Positions 1-9,198 are shown, counted from the first letter of the stretch. The stretch: DNA of 64,000 nucleotides from an uncultured Campylobacter sp. (GCF_938045345.1 NZ_CALIMS010000004.1:89102-153101); one strand, 5' to 3'. A program made the numbers and translations. Notes: a model not told the origin generated them from the letters alone.

Positions 1-2578
1 CAGCACTTGCAGAATTTGCTAAACCTGCGCCGTGGGCGGATTCCGTTTCGCAGTCAGAATTTATTTCGGCGGCGGAATTTTCCTTAAAATTTTGCGGTGC
101 GGTAAGGGTTCGTGCGCCCGCAGAATTTATGACGGAATTCTGCGCTAGAATGGAATTTTGCGCGGAGCTTCTTATCTCAGTGTAGGTCGGAAGCGATGCG
201 GAAATTTTACCAGAGCTATGAGCCGTTTTTGAAGTAGGCGCCGAAGTCCTCGCTTCAAACTGCGGTAAAAAGGCGATGCTATCGTCGCTCGGCGTTAAAA
301 TTTCGCGGTCGTTATCCAGGTAAAACGAGATTACGCCGCCCAGCTTCTCGCGCAACTCCTCGGCGTTAAAAATAATGGGCTCGCCGCTTATATTGGCGCT
401 TGTGGCGACGATCGGGCGATCAAAGTATTCAAAAAGCAGCAGATGCACGCCGGTATTGGCTAGGAAAATGCCGATTTTATTAAGGTTCGGCGCCACGCTT
501 GGAGCGATAAAAATCGCGCCTGCTCTAAAAATCGCCGAAAAACTCGCGGGCAAACGCACGAAATCGCCCTCGCTATCGGAATGGGCGTCGCGCGCGTCCG
601 TCGTGTGCGGCTGAGTTAATGATGAGCCTTGCGAATTTAACGTCTGTTGCGAACTCGGCTCGTTCACTGCACATTGCAAATCTGCCTTATTTGCAGCATG
701 TCGCAAGCCCTGCATATTCGCCGAATTTTGCGAAATAGACTCGTCCGGCGCAAGCCGAGAATCAGGCTCATTCGCCGCGCATCGCGAGTCTTGGCTATCT
801 GCTGCGGACTGTAAATTTAATTTGTTAGTCGTATATCGCAGCTCCGCCTCGCCTTCTGCTTGCGGCGAGTTCAAATTTTTAGCCGCGCACTGCGAACCAG
901 ACCCATTCGATCCGCGTCCTAGCTCGTTTTCTGCGCTCCGCGAGCTAGATTTGTCTGCAACCGACGCATCGCAGGCGAAACTACGTCGCGCCGTTTTGCT
1001 AAAAATTTGCGCACTATGCAACCCGCCCTGCTCCGCGCAAACTCCAATATTTTGCGCGCTAAAATTTTGTGCCGCTAAATTGCGTAAATTTCGTAACGCA
1101 GAGTCCTGCTCTTGCGCCAAATCCTCTGGATTGCCAGCAAATTTCGGCGATATAGAATTTTCGCCTCGCGCCTTTAAATTTTGCGTACCGAAATCAGCCG
1201 CAAAGCCGGCCTCTGTGCGCCAAACAAATTCACGCTTTTTTAAAATCACGATCGGCTTGACGTTACAGTCTATCAGCGCCTCCTCTTCTGCGCTTAGGTT
1301 CGCTGCGCGCCCTGCTTGCGCTGCGTCGCGACACATGATCGCAAAAGGCTTGCTCGGGCGCTTTTTGAGCGTTCGCAGCATGCGTACCGCGCGCTCGTTC
1401 GTCGCATCGCAGACGATGTGAAAGCCGCCCATACCTTTGATCGCGCCGATCTGCCCACGCCGCAAAAGCTCCGCCGTGCGCGCTATCGCCTCCTCGCCGC
1501 TTGATAAAATTTCGCCGTCCGCGCCACATAAAAACAGCTGCGGGCCGCAGTGCGGGCAGGAGATCGGCTCGGCGTGATAGCGGCGCGTGAGCGGATCCGT
1601 GTATTCGCCGCGGCAGAACTCGCACATCTCAAATGCCCTCATCGTGGTATTTGCGCGGTCATACGGCAGCGCGGCGATAATACTAAGGCGCGGGCCGCAA
1701 TCGGTGCAGTTTATAAAAGGATAGTGGAAGCGCGGGTTTTGCGGGTCGTAAAACTCTTTTTTGCACTGATCGCAGATCGCAAAATCGGGCAAAATTGGGT
1801 TAAATTTACGCCCCTCTTTGGACTGCGTGATCTTAAAATCAGTAAAATTCTGCGCAAAATCTTGCGTATTAATATCTGTGCGGATGATTCTATCAATTCG
1901 GCAAAGCGGCGGCGCCTCGCTGCGAAGGCGCTGCTCGAAAATTTTTAAAATTTCTTCTTCGCGCAGATCTTGCTCGGCGTTTTGCAAATCGCGCTTGGAG
2001 TCCTGTAAATCCTGTGAGCGGAGGTTTTGCTCGGGCAAAGCTGGCGAGATGGAGCCCTGCCCGTTTAGATTTAGCTCGGATAAGTTGGGTAAAAATTTCT
2101 CGCTCGCTGCGGCTTGAAAATCTCTCGTCAAATCATACGGCAAGCTCGTCAAATCAGGCGGATTTGCTAAATCGTTTGCTAGATCACGTAGCGAGCCGGC
2201 CGAATCATTCGGTAAGTTCGGTGCGCTTTGCGGCGAAATGGAGTTCAGATTTAAATTTAAGCCCGTAAAATTTAGTGACGAGCTTGCGGTCTCGTTAGAA
2301 TCCGACTCGGTAGAATTTAAAGACCGAGTAGCTGATAACGATACTTTCTGTGCTTGAATTTCGTTAAAATTGGGTTGATCGAAATTTAAAGGGGCGGAAT
2401 TTTTATCGACCGGGTTCTGTTGCGCTCCGAAAAGGTCTGCGCAAACGACGATTTTAACGCCCTCGCCGTCGTTATAAACCTCGCCTTTCAACCCCAAATC
2501 TACGGCAAGCTTGTAGACGAACGGGCGAAACCCGACCCCCTGCACCGCTCCGAAAACCTCAAATTTAGCCGCTTTCAT
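1..2578 (-). CDS. hypF: [NiFe] hydrogenase maturation carbamoyltransferase HypF, N-terminal part (runs off window start)
   Basis: HypF makes the cyanide ligand of the NiFe active site from carbamoyl phosphate, working with HypE in the cytoplasm. The reading frame begins at an ATG at 2578 with a clear acylphosphatase motif (GAVQGVGFRPF, residues about 10-20), continues with two zinc-finger-like blocks (CDQC...CTDCGP and CEFC...CPHCGP, about residues 265-350) and then a YrdC-type domain (KGMGGFHIVCD, KRPSKPFAIM, TSANISGEP, SDDSIAF). About 859 residues lie inside the window and the C-terminal Kae1-like domain is still to come, whereas whole HypF proteins are usually about 750 residues. The excess is three low-complexity N/S/Q-rich inserts at about residues 53-205, 460-665 and from 775 onwards. 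It is the last gene of the hyd cluster in the window. Confidence 0.93.
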   Translation of the reverse strand, partial: MKAAKFEVFGAVQGVGFRPFVYKLAVDLGLKGEVYNDGEGVKIVVCADLFGAQQNPVDKNSAPLNFDQPNFNEIQAQKVSLSATRSLNSTESDSNETASSSLNFTGLNLNLNSISPQSAPNLPNDSAGSLRDLANDLANPPDLTSLPYDLTRDFQAAASEKFLPNLSELNLNGQGSISPALPEQNLRSQDLQDSKRDLQNAEQDLREEEILKIFEQRLRSEAPPLCRIDRIIRTDINTQDFAQNFTDFKITQSKEGRKFNPILPDFAICDQCKKEFYDPQNPRFHYPFINCTDCGPRLSIIAALPYDRANTTMRAFEMCEFCRGEYTDPLTRRYHAEPISCPHCGPQLFLCGADGEILSSGEEAIARTAELLRRGQIGAIKGMGGFHIVCDATNERAVRMLRTLKKRPSKPFAIMCRDAAQAGRAANLSAEEEALIDCNVKPIVILKKREFVWRTEAGFAADFGTQNLKARGENSISPKFAGNPEDLAQEQDSALRNLRNLAAQNFSAQNIGVCAEQGGLHSAQIFSKTARRSFACDASVADKSSSRSAENELGRGSNGSGSQCAAKNLNSPQAEGEAELRYTTNKLNLQSAADSQDSRCAANEPDSRLAPDESISQNSANMQGLRHAANKADLQCAVNEPSSQQTLNSQGSSLTQPHTTDARDAHSDSEGDFVRLPASFSAIFRAGAIFIAPSVAPNLNKIGIFLANTGVHLLLFEYFDRPIVATSANISGEPIIFNAEELREKLGGVISFYLDNDREILTPSDDSIAFLPQFEARTSAPTSKTAHSSGKISASLPTYTEIRSSAQNSILAQNSVINSAGARTLTAPQNFKENSAAEINSDCETESAHGAGLANSASA

Positions 2579-2863
2579 GCACATACTTTCATAAATTGCG
2601 CGACGCAGAAGCCATTTTGCGAGCAAAATGCGCTCGCGGCGGGCGGACAAAGCGTTCCGGACGCTGCAAAATGTGCTCCAAATTTAATAAAATTTGATCC
2701 TTTGCTTCTGCGCCTTTTGCCGCTTTTTTAAAATTTCGCGCGATCTCGTTTGTGCTAAGCTTAGCCCGCATGGCGCAGCTATCGGCACCGCAATGCCCGC
2801 GCAACTCGCTGTTTTGCGAATAAGGCTTCGAAGCTTTGCCAAAAATACGCATATATGCCCGAT
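2579..2863. other. hydE-hypF spacer
   Basis: This 285 bp spacer separates the hydE stop from the hypF start. A minus-strand open frame of 87 codons (2589-2852) fits in it, but it has no convincing ribosome binding site, a basic and shuffled-looking composition, and no similarity I recognise, so I do not call it as a gene. The hypF frame also stays open some way upstream of 2578, with an in-frame ATG two codons earlier; the 2578 start is chosen because it sits directly before the acylphosphatase fold. Confidence 0.4.
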
Positions 2864-4501
2864 CTAGCGAGCTTGAAGCGCGAAGCTGTCGCTAAAGCTC
2901 GCGTCAAAATTTTTGCAAAGCTTAAGCATCAAATCCGCAAATTTGCGCCCGCTAAACATCGCTCCGCCGAAGATCAAAACGTCAAAATCCTCTTTGCGCT
3001 CATCCGCCAAATCGCTTAAAAAGTAGCTCAAACTATCGAAAAATCCGAACGCAAATAGCTTTTCATTGGCGCCTGCGAGCGCATAGCTCATCGCCGAGCG
3101 TAAAATTTTGTCCGCTTGCACATAGCCGCGCTCGTCCGTGCAAAAATCAAGCCGCACCCCTTTGCCGCCCGCAAAATCCTCCGCGCTCGCCATCAAAAAC
3201 GCCGCATCGCGCCCCCAGATAAGCTGCGCGGCGACGCTAAAGATACCGTAAAATCCCGCATTTGCGCTTTTTAAAATTTCATGGATTTTCGCGGCGTCTA
3301 CGTTAAATTTGGCGCTAAAATTTTCAAATAGTTTCGCGCCTGTTTCGTCCGCGCAAATTTGAGCCTTAAGTTCGTCAAAACTGCGCGGCAGATTAAATTT
3401 AAGCAGAATTTTTTTAGAGCTTTCGCCGTAAATTGCGATCTCGTCGTCCGTGCCCACGCCCAAAAAGCAGCGCAAAACGCGTTTTTTGGAGTCGTTCAAA
3501 ACCCCCTTCTCGCGGCACGTAAGCGCAAAAGGAGCGGAGTTTTTGTCGTTTGAGTTTTTCAGATAAGAGCTTGCGCTGTCGCTTAAAAAGTCCTCGTTTT
3601 GCACGATCAAAAAGCCGTTTTGCAGCGGCGCGACCTTAAAAATTTTATCTTTCTGCGCTGCGCTTTCGCATTTTGCGCTTAAAAAATAGATCCCGTCGCT
3701 TGCCAAAGCGCGCCCCAGCGCAAATACGAATATGTCGCCCGCAAGCTTTACGTCAAAAAATTTAGGCGCGTCCTCGTGGTTTTTTCTAAAGATCGCATTG
3801 GTTTTTAGGCTTATAAGCGGCTTTTCGAAGGCTGCGAGCGCGATTTTACTCTTTTCGTCGCTCACAAAAATCCCATCTAGCGCGCCCACTCCCGCGGCTA
3901 TCAGAAAGTCGGCGCCAAAATCCACGTCCGCCTTGAGCGTGAAAGTTGCGTCGCCGCGCTCGATCTGCACCTTCTGGGCGTGGAGTAAGCTTAGGCGGCA
4001 AAGCTCCAGCAAGCTGGCGAAATTTTCCCTGCTTACCGCTTCAAATTTACCGTCGTTAAGAACGCCGGCGCCGCTTATTATCCCGAATTCGTTTTGAGAC
4101 GGCTCGGCGCGAGCGAGGTATTCCTTCATCACTCGCGGAGTGAAATTATTAAATTTAGCCGCGCTACGGGCATTCGAAATTTCATCCTCTAAAAATTTGC
4201 TTAAATCGCTCGAAGAGGCACCTTCAAACGTGCCGTTAAATTTCAGAGCTTTCGCTTCGGCGTTGCCCTCGTCCACCACGCGCACGGAGGATTTTGCCAA
4301 AAATATAGAGTTTGGAATCAGCGGCATCGCCTCGTCGCTAAATTTTAAAATTTCATCCTCGCCGCCGCGCACGAAAAGACTTATTAAGCTCGCCTCTTTT
4401 TTCAGGCAAAACTCAAGTGCGCTTTTGCGAGCATAAAACAGCAAGAAGTGCGCTATCAGCGCGTTTTCATTAAGGTAGTTAAACTCATATGCTACTATCA
4501 T
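2864..4501 (-). CDS. hydE: Hydrogenase-associated protein HydE (Wolinella/Helicobacter type), HypF C-domain-like
   Basis: This 545-residue protein follows hydD directly, the position of HydE (HP0635 type) in Wolinella and Helicobacter, where it is needed for an active uptake hydrogenase. It is not the radical-SAM HydE of FeFe hydrogenases. There is no signal peptide. The C-terminal stretch (FYGIFSVAAQLIW, then FDVLIFGGAMFSGRKFADLM) resembles the ASKHA/Kae1-type end of HypF, where a Ser/Gly-Gly-x-Phe loop is typical; I infer a related fold. The start is the ATG at 4501, which has AGGGGGCGAG just upstream and overlaps the hydD end by 17 bp; a longer frame to 4576 would lie entirely within hydD. 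A short N/S-rich stretch near residues 325-340 (NSNDKNSAPF) resembles the repeat inserts seen elsewhere here. Confidence 0.72.
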   Translation of the reverse strand: MIVAYEFNYLNENALIAHFLLFYARKSALEFCLKKEASLISLFVRGGEDEILKFSDEAMPLIPNSIFLAKSSVRVVDEGNAEAKALKFNGTFEGASSSDLSKFLEDEISNARSAAKFNNFTPRVMKEYLARAEPSQNEFGIISGAGVLNDGKFEAVSRENFASLLELCRLSLLHAQKVQIERGDATFTLKADVDFGADFLIAAGVGALDGIFVSDEKSKIALAAFEKPLISLKTNAIFRKNHEDAPKFFDVKLAGDIFVFALGRALASDGIYFLSAKCESAAQKDKIFKVAPLQNGFLIVQNEDFLSDSASSYLKNSNDKNSAPFALTCREKGVLNDSKKRVLRCFLGVGTDDEIAIYGESSKKILLKFNLPRSFDELKAQICADETGAKLFENFSAKFNVDAAKIHEILKSANAGFYGIFSVAAQLIWGRDAAFLMASAEDFAGGKGVRLDFCTDERGYVQADKILRSAMSYALAGANEKLFAFGFFDSLSYFLSDLADERKEDFDVLIFGGAMFSGRKFADLMLKLCKNFDASFSDSFALQAR

Positions 4502-5363
4502 CTCGCCCCCTTTTTGCAAATCGATCCGCGATGTCTTGGGCGCTAAGATCGGCGATTTTTTCATGCGCGAAGCCAAGATCCGATAAGTACTTAAGCGCCG
4601 TTTTTTCCATGGTTTTTGAGGACTCTAAAATCACGGAGCTTAACTTAAAGCTTGCTTCCTCGATGCGCCGCGGCACGACAGCTAGAATTTTAACGTGAGG
4701 CAGATCGCCGCAAAGATCCATCATCTGCAGGGTTTGAAGCATTTCGACCTCGTGCGCCGAACCGCTCCAGCTGATCTGCTTAGGCATCGCGTCGTAGTCG
4801 AAAAAATATACCTCGCCGCCCTTTGCGCCCTCCGCGTCTATGCAATCTACGAGCAAAATTTCATCAAATTCCGCCATCGTAGGCATCAAAAAGCTAGCCA
4901 GAGTTCCGCCGTCAATAAAGCTGATCTGATCCGCACTATCGCTCGGCGCGGCTGAATTTACGGCGATGAAATCCGAATTGATAGAGCTTTGGGCTACGGA
5001 ATTTATGACGGAATTTTGCGAAGTAAAATTTGAAGCGGAATCCTGCTTTGCGGAATTTTCTGAAGTAGAATTTCGGTCTAAATTTACTGCTGCGAAATTT
5101 TGCTCGGAGATAAAATTTTCATCCGCAAAATTTTGCAAGGGGTCGCGCTCTGTAGAATTTTGCGAGGTAGAATTTTGTATCGCAGATACTTGGACAGAAT
5201 TTTGTATAAAATTCTGCGCCGCGAAATTCTCGCCCGCCATAGAATTTCGTGCGGCGGCTTTAGGATAAAACTTATAGTTCTGCGCGAGCGCGCGGACGAA
5301 GTGTACGCCTATGCCCTCGTCCGCGTAGATGACGTTGCCGATACCCAGTACCAGCACCCTCAA
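4485..5363 (-). CDS. hydD: Hydrogenase maturation protease HydD (M52 family) with internal repeat insert
   Basis: HydD cleaves the C-terminal peptide from the hydrogenase large subunit after nickel insertion. The N-terminus carries the family signature (VLGIGNVIYADEGIGVHFV, with the nickel-sensing acidic residue in DEG), followed later by FIDGGTLASF, LLVDCIDA and SAHEVEML, which supply the other conserved Asp and His. The protein has 292 residues against about 160-190 for the family. The excess is one block at about residues 37-146, rich in QNS/QNF/ENF, inserted just before the FIDGGT strand; without it the length is normal. The start overlaps the hydC stop by 4 bp (ATGA), so the two are translationally coupled. 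A decayed copy of part of this gene lies near 51.7 kb. Confidence 0.95.
   Translation of the reverse strand: MRVLVLGIGNVIYADEGIGVHFVRALAQNYKFYPKAAARNSMAGENFAAQNFIQNSVQVSAIQNSTSQNSTERDPLQNFADENFISEQNFAAVNLDRNSTSENSAKQDSASNFTSQNSVINSVAQSSINSDFIAVNSAAPSDSADQISFIDGGTLASFLMPTMAEFDEILLVDCIDAEGAKGGEVYFFDYDAMPKQISWSGSAHEVEMLQTLQMMDLCGDLPHVKILAVVPRRIEEASFKLSSVILESSKTMEKTALKYLSDLGFAHEKIADLSAQDIADRFAKRGRDDSSI
4960..5265. repeat. RAATTY array inside hydD
   Basis: Successive (A/G)AATT(T/C)-type cores lie 12, 15, 12, 15, 15, 12, 15, 18, 15, 27, 15, 27, 12, 15 and 18 bp apart. Every step is a multiple of three and 15 is the commonest. On the coding strand the cores read QNF, QNS or ENF. Confidence 0.88.
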
Positions 5364-6034
5364 GCGTGCTCTTCCTTTTTAAATTTATAGCCGCTTACGA
5401 TCGCATCCATCGCGCCGTCCTTGCCCTTGACGGCATTAAAGACCGCCATATAGACGTGGATCGGTACGAAGATTATGATGATATTCATACAAAGATGATG
5501 TATCATTCGCACTTCGCTTAGACCGCCCATCGCCGCTTCCAGCGGGCGCAAGAGCCCGTATAGCGCGCCGCCGAGCCCTTCGTGATAGACATGCACATAT
5601 AAGATCATACCCGTTAGGCAGATTACGAACAGCACTAGATAAAAGCCCAGATATGATATGAACTGCAATGGGTTATAAACGCCGCGAAGATGCGGGTGCT
5701 CGCCCAAAAAGATATAGTATTTGATCTGAGCTATCCAGACGCGCGGGCTAAAAAAATCCTTGATGCTTAAAAGCTCTTTTCTGCTCTTTTTATCAAAGAA
5801 GAAAAGGTAGGTTTTAAAGATCGCCGCACCGATCATCGCAAAGCCGAAGATCAGATGCACGAATCTAAATTTAGCCTGCATGAAAAGCACCGGCTCGGGA
5901 TTAATCTCGGGCGCGGTGAAAACAAAGGCGATGTAATATCCGGTAATCACCAAAATCGTAATGCAAAGCGCACGCAGCCAGTGCGTGAGCCTAAGACCGA
6001 TGGAGAACTCGTATTCCGCAAATCTTTTTTTCAT
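5360..6034 (-). CDS. hydC: [NiFe] hydrogenase b-type cytochrome subunit HydC
   Basis: This 224-residue membrane protein has four hydrophobic segments and the histidines expected of a dihaem cytochrome b (for example RLTHWLRAL near the N-terminus and MIHHLCMNIIIIFVPIHVYMAVF near the C-terminus). It anchors the periplasmic HydAB dimer and passes electrons from H2 to menaquinone. It sits 3 bp after hydB and overlaps hydD by 4 bp, so hydABCD is a tight operon. Length is normal, with no repeat insert, in contrast with its neighbour hydD. Confidence 0.95.
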   Translation of the reverse strand: MKKRFAEYEFSIGLRLTHWLRALCITILVITGYYIAFVFTAPEINPEPVLFMQAKFRFVHLIFGFAMIGAAIFKTYLFFFDKKSRKELLSIKDFFSPRVWIAQIKYYIFLGEHPHLRGVYNPLQFISYLGFYLVLFVICLTGMILYVHVYHEGLGGALYGLLRPLEAAMGGLSEVRMIHHLCMNIIIIFVPIHVYMAVFNAVKGKDGAMDAIVSGYKFKKEEHA

Positions 6035-6037
6035 CGT

Positions 6038-7759
6038 TTATCCTTTGCTGGGATCTACCCTATAGCAGCCGAGCTCCGCTCCTTTAGCGTCCATTACATG
6101 CACGGCGCAGGCGATGCAAGGATCGAATGAATGGATGCGGCGGATAATCTCTAGCGGCTTGGAAAGATCGGCAAGTTTAAGCCCGATCAAGCAGGATTCG
6201 TAAGCGCCCATAGCGCCGTCTTTATCCTTCGGCGTCGCGTTCCAAGTAGAAGGTACGACCGCCTGCCAGTTTTTGATGACGCCCTTTTCGATCCTGCACC
6301 AGTGGCTAAGTGCGCCGCGCGGCACGTGACCGATATAGCAACCTTTGTACTCTTTTGAGTTATCGATTACATATTTTGCGCAGGTTTCGGTATCGCCGCT
6401 TTTGATGTTTGCGATCAAATTTTCTAGCGCAATCAGTCCGTTGTCGGCTACGACTTTAGCTTCGATCATACGGCACGCCGTTCGTCCAAGCGTCGAAAAT
6501 ACCGCTTCAAGCGGCAAGCCAGCGTCTTTTAGGAATTGATCCACGACCTTTACTACGCGCTCGTTTTTCTTAGCGTAATTTACCACGATATTTGCAAGCG
6601 GTCCTACCTGAAGCGGCTTGCCGTCGTAGCGCGGAGCTTTGATCCAGGTGTATTTGCCCTGGGTATCGAGCACCTTCGTATGCGCTTCTTTGCCGTGCGC
6701 GTCGATGCTCTGTCCGTCCTTAAGGCCCGTATAATTCGGCTCTTGCTCGCCGTCGTAAGGATGAAGCGCCGCATCGTTTTTATACCACGCATGCGTTGCC
6801 TCCTCGGTGATCTTGTTCTCATCCAGCTCCAAAACCTTGCTAATATCGCCGTTCATAATCATGCCGCTTTGAAATAGCCATTCGTTCTTTGAAAGCTGGA
6901 ATTCTTGATGCGTCCATAAATTTGCCACGCCGATATCGTTTAGCACGCTAGGCTCGTTGCCGTAAGCCTTCGCAGCCATTACGAGATCAGGATAGTAGGC
7001 GCGATTTACGAAGTCCGCGACCTCTTTAAATTTAGACATATATTCGCCCAGTCTCGCAGGGCTTAGGATATCCATCACGCAGGTGACGCCGCCTACGGTG
7101 AGGCTTTGCGGATGAGGCTGTTTCGCACCGAATATCGCCATCATCTGAGCCGCCGTGCGCTGAATGCGCAAACACTCAAGATAGTGCGAAAGAGCGATCA
7201 AATTTTGCTCCGGGCTAAACTTATATGTTGGGTGGCCGAAGTAGGCGTTGGCAAAAGGCCCCAAAGCGCCTTTTTTAACGAAAGCGCCCACGCGATCTTG
7301 CACCTCTTTTAGTTTATCCGCACCGCACGCATAAGGGGTATCGCAGTATTTAAACGCCTCCTCGCTCGCTTTTTTAGGATCGGCGCTAAGAGCGCTTACG
7401 ACGTCTACGAAATCAAGCCCGTGGAGCTGATAAAAATGCACCGGATGATCGTGCAAAAATAGCGCGTTAGCCATCAGCGTGCGCGTTAGCAAGGCATTTA
7501 GCGGCGGAGTAATACCGAGGGCGTTTTCTACCGCGACGATACCCGCTTTGTAATGTGAGAAGGTGCAGACACCGCAAATTCTTTGCATAAAAAATCCCGC
7601 GTCGCGCGGATCTCTATTTTTTACTATAGTCTCAAGCCCGCGCCATAGCGTCGAGCTACTATAAGCCTCGCGGACGACGTTTTCATCATCCACTACGACC
7701 TCTATTCTTAAATGTCCCTCTATTCTGGTTATCGGATCTATTACGATTCTTTGCGACAT
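6038..7759 (-). CDS. hydB: [NiFe] hydrogenase large subunit HydB
   Basis: This is the catalytic large subunit of a group 1 uptake hydrogenase, 573 residues. The two CxxC motifs that hold the NiFe centre are present: RICGVC near residues 60-65 and DPCIACAVH near 546-554. The 19 residues after that final His are the peptide normally removed by HydD. There is no signal peptide of its own; it is expected to cross the membrane bound to HydA through the Tat pathway. It starts 2 bp after the hydA stop. RAATTY hexamers are comparatively sparse here (about five by hand count in 1.7 kb), fitting strong protein constraint. Confidence 0.98.
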   Translation of the reverse strand: MSQRIVIDPITRIEGHLRIEVVVDDENVVREAYSSSTLWRGLETIVKNRDPRDAGFFMQRICGVCTFSHYKAGIVAVENALGITPPLNALLTRTLMANALFLHDHPVHFYQLHGLDFVDVVSALSADPKKASEEAFKYCDTPYACGADKLKEVQDRVGAFVKKGALGPFANAYFGHPTYKFSPEQNLIALSHYLECLRIQRTAAQMMAIFGAKQPHPQSLTVGGVTCVMDILSPARLGEYMSKFKEVADFVNRAYYPDLVMAAKAYGNEPSVLNDIGVANLWTHQEFQLSKNEWLFQSGMIMNGDISKVLELDENKITEEATHAWYKNDAALHPYDGEQEPNYTGLKDGQSIDAHGKEAHTKVLDTQGKYTWIKAPRYDGKPLQVGPLANIVVNYAKKNERVVKVVDQFLKDAGLPLEAVFSTLGRTACRMIEAKVVADNGLIALENLIANIKSGDTETCAKYVIDNSKEYKGCYIGHVPRGALSHWCRIEKGVIKNWQAVVPSTWNATPKDKDGAMGAYESCLIGLKLADLSKPLEIIRRIHSFDPCIACAVHVMDAKGAELGCYRVDPSKG

Positions 7760-7761
7760 GA

Positions 7762-8907
7762 TTATTCCCCTTTATCTTTCTTAAATGACGCAATCGCCGC
7801 GTGTGCCGCTACCGCAACACCCGTGATCGCTAAAATTCCGACACCTATCTTATCTGCGGTAGCATCAGCGCCGAGCCCGCCGAAAACACTTTCATAAAGG
7901 CGATCCGCCAAAGGCTCCTCAAAAGGTCCCATATGATCCCAAAAATCAGGCTCCGAGCAACCTATACAGCCGTGACCCGCTTGTACCGGCCAGCTAGTGT
8001 GGGAGTTGAAGCGCTCGCGCGAGCAGTTATTAAACGTATAAGGGCCCTTGCAGCCTACTTTATAAAGGCAATATCCGTCCTTTGCGCCCGCATCGCCGAA
8101 GCTTTCTACAAACTCGCCCGCGTCGAAATGTCCGCGACGCTCGCACAGATCGTGGATGCGCAGCCCGTAAGCCCATTTCGGTCGGTTGTAAACGTCAAGG
8201 CTTGGAAGCGTGCCGAAAAGGATGAAATTTAGCACGTTGCCGACGATATTTTTTTCGCTAGGCGGACAGCCCGGGACGTTGATGACGGGCTTGTTTATGA
8301 TTTTATCCAAACCTACGGCGCCGGTCGGATTCGGAGCCGCGGCTTGGATACCGCCGAAGCTCGAACAGGTGCCGATAGCAAATATCGCCGCAGCTCCTTC
8401 GGCAGCGTGCTTGCAGTGCTGAGCTCCGCTTTTGCCCTCAGGACCCACTGTTAGAAAAAATTCATTCTCGCCGCTTGGAATTCCGCCCTCGACCATTAAG
8501 ATATAGCGCCCCTTGTATTTTTCGATCGCGCCCTCTAAATTTTCCTCGGCTTGCCAGCCTGCGGCAGCCATTATCGTTTCGTGGTATTCGAGGCTGATGT
8601 AATCAAATATAAGGCTATCGATCGTAGGCGTATCGGTGCGAAGTAAGCTCTCGCTACAGCCCGTGCACTCCGCCATATGAAGCCAGATCACTGGCAGGCG
8701 ATCCGCAAGTTCCGCAGCTCGCGCCACGCTCGGTGCAAATGCGGCCGGAAGCCCGAGCATCGCGGTCATTGCTCCGCTCCATTTCATAAAATCGCGACGC
8801 GAAAAACCTTTGCTCTTAAGCCTTTCTTGTATGCTCTCATCCGCTTTTATTCGCGGCAAACGCTCAACGGCATCAAGTCTAGCCGAAATTTGAGCTAAAT
8901 CAGCCAT
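7762..8907 (-). CDS. hydA: [NiFe] hydrogenase small subunit HydA, Tat signal
   Basis: HydA carries the Fe-S relay from the NiFe site to the cytochrome b subunit. Its 381 residues start with a long n-region and a twin-arginine motif (FSRRDFMKW, about residues 35-43), then the proximal cluster motif CTGCSESLLR, later CNNCSRERF-like and CIGCSEPDFW cysteines for the other clusters, and end with a hydrophobic tail (GILAITGVAVAAHAAI) that anchors the mature protein in the membrane facing the periplasm. The ATG at 8907 has a strong AGGAGG six bases upstream. It is the first gene of the operon. Confidence 0.98.
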   Translation of the reverse strand: MADLAQISARLDAVERLPRIKADESIQERLKSKGFSRRDFMKWSGAMTAMLGLPAAFAPSVARAAELADRLPVIWLHMAECTGCSESLLRTDTPTIDSLIFDYISLEYHETIMAAAGWQAEENLEGAIEKYKGRYILMVEGGIPSGENEFFLTVGPEGKSGAQHCKHAAEGAAAIFAIGTCSSFGGIQAAAPNPTGAVGLDKIINKPVINVPGCPPSEKNIVGNVLNFILFGTLPSLDVYNRPKWAYGLRIHDLCERRGHFDAGEFVESFGDAGAKDGYCLYKVGCKGPYTFNNCSRERFNSHTSWPVQAGHGCIGCSEPDFWDHMGPFEEPLADRLYESVFGGLGADATADKIGVGILAITGVAVAAHAAIASFKKDKGE

Positions 8908-8943
8908 AATGTCCTCCTGAAATTTAGGATATTTTTAAATGGC

Positions 8944-8949
8944 ATTCTA
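8944..8949 (-). promoter_or_regulatory. Candidate -10 box for the hyd operon
   Basis: Read on the minus strand this is TAGAAT, about 37 bases before the hydA start codon and followed by an AT-rich leader and a strong Shine-Dalgarno. Campylobacter sigma-70 promoters need little more than a -10 with an AT-rich upstream, and that is what is seen. I saw no sigma-54 type GG/GC pair in the minus orientation. Confidence 0.35.
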
Positions 8950-9198
8950 TCGAAATTTAGAATTCATGCACCTTAAATTTTGTTAGATTTAATTAAAATT
9001 TTATATTTATTCATCGTCTAGTAGGTTTTAAATTTAAAAATAAAAGGCGGATTAAAATTTAGCGCGGTGGGCTAAACTTTAAATTACGACAGAGAAAGCA
9101 TTAAATTTTATGAAGCGTTAAATTTACGAAGCAGTGAAATTTTATCAAGAATTTTATAGTATCGAAAAGCAGTTCAAGATAAAGCAGGCGTAGGTTGG

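Noticed and set aside
822..1421. 199-codon plus-strand frame inside hypF
   Set aside because: It is antisense to the second HypF insert and to conserved YrdC sequence. No start signal, and the composition is that of the repeat read backwards.
2589..2852. 87-codon minus-strand frame between hydE and hypF as a hyp gene (hypA/hypC)
   Set aside because: It lacks the HypA or HypC motifs, a good ribosome site and normal amino-acid composition.
4966..5268. 100-codon plus-strand frame with periodic EF/KF residues
   Set aside because: It is the reverse complement of the RAATTY array in hydD and a by-product of its period.
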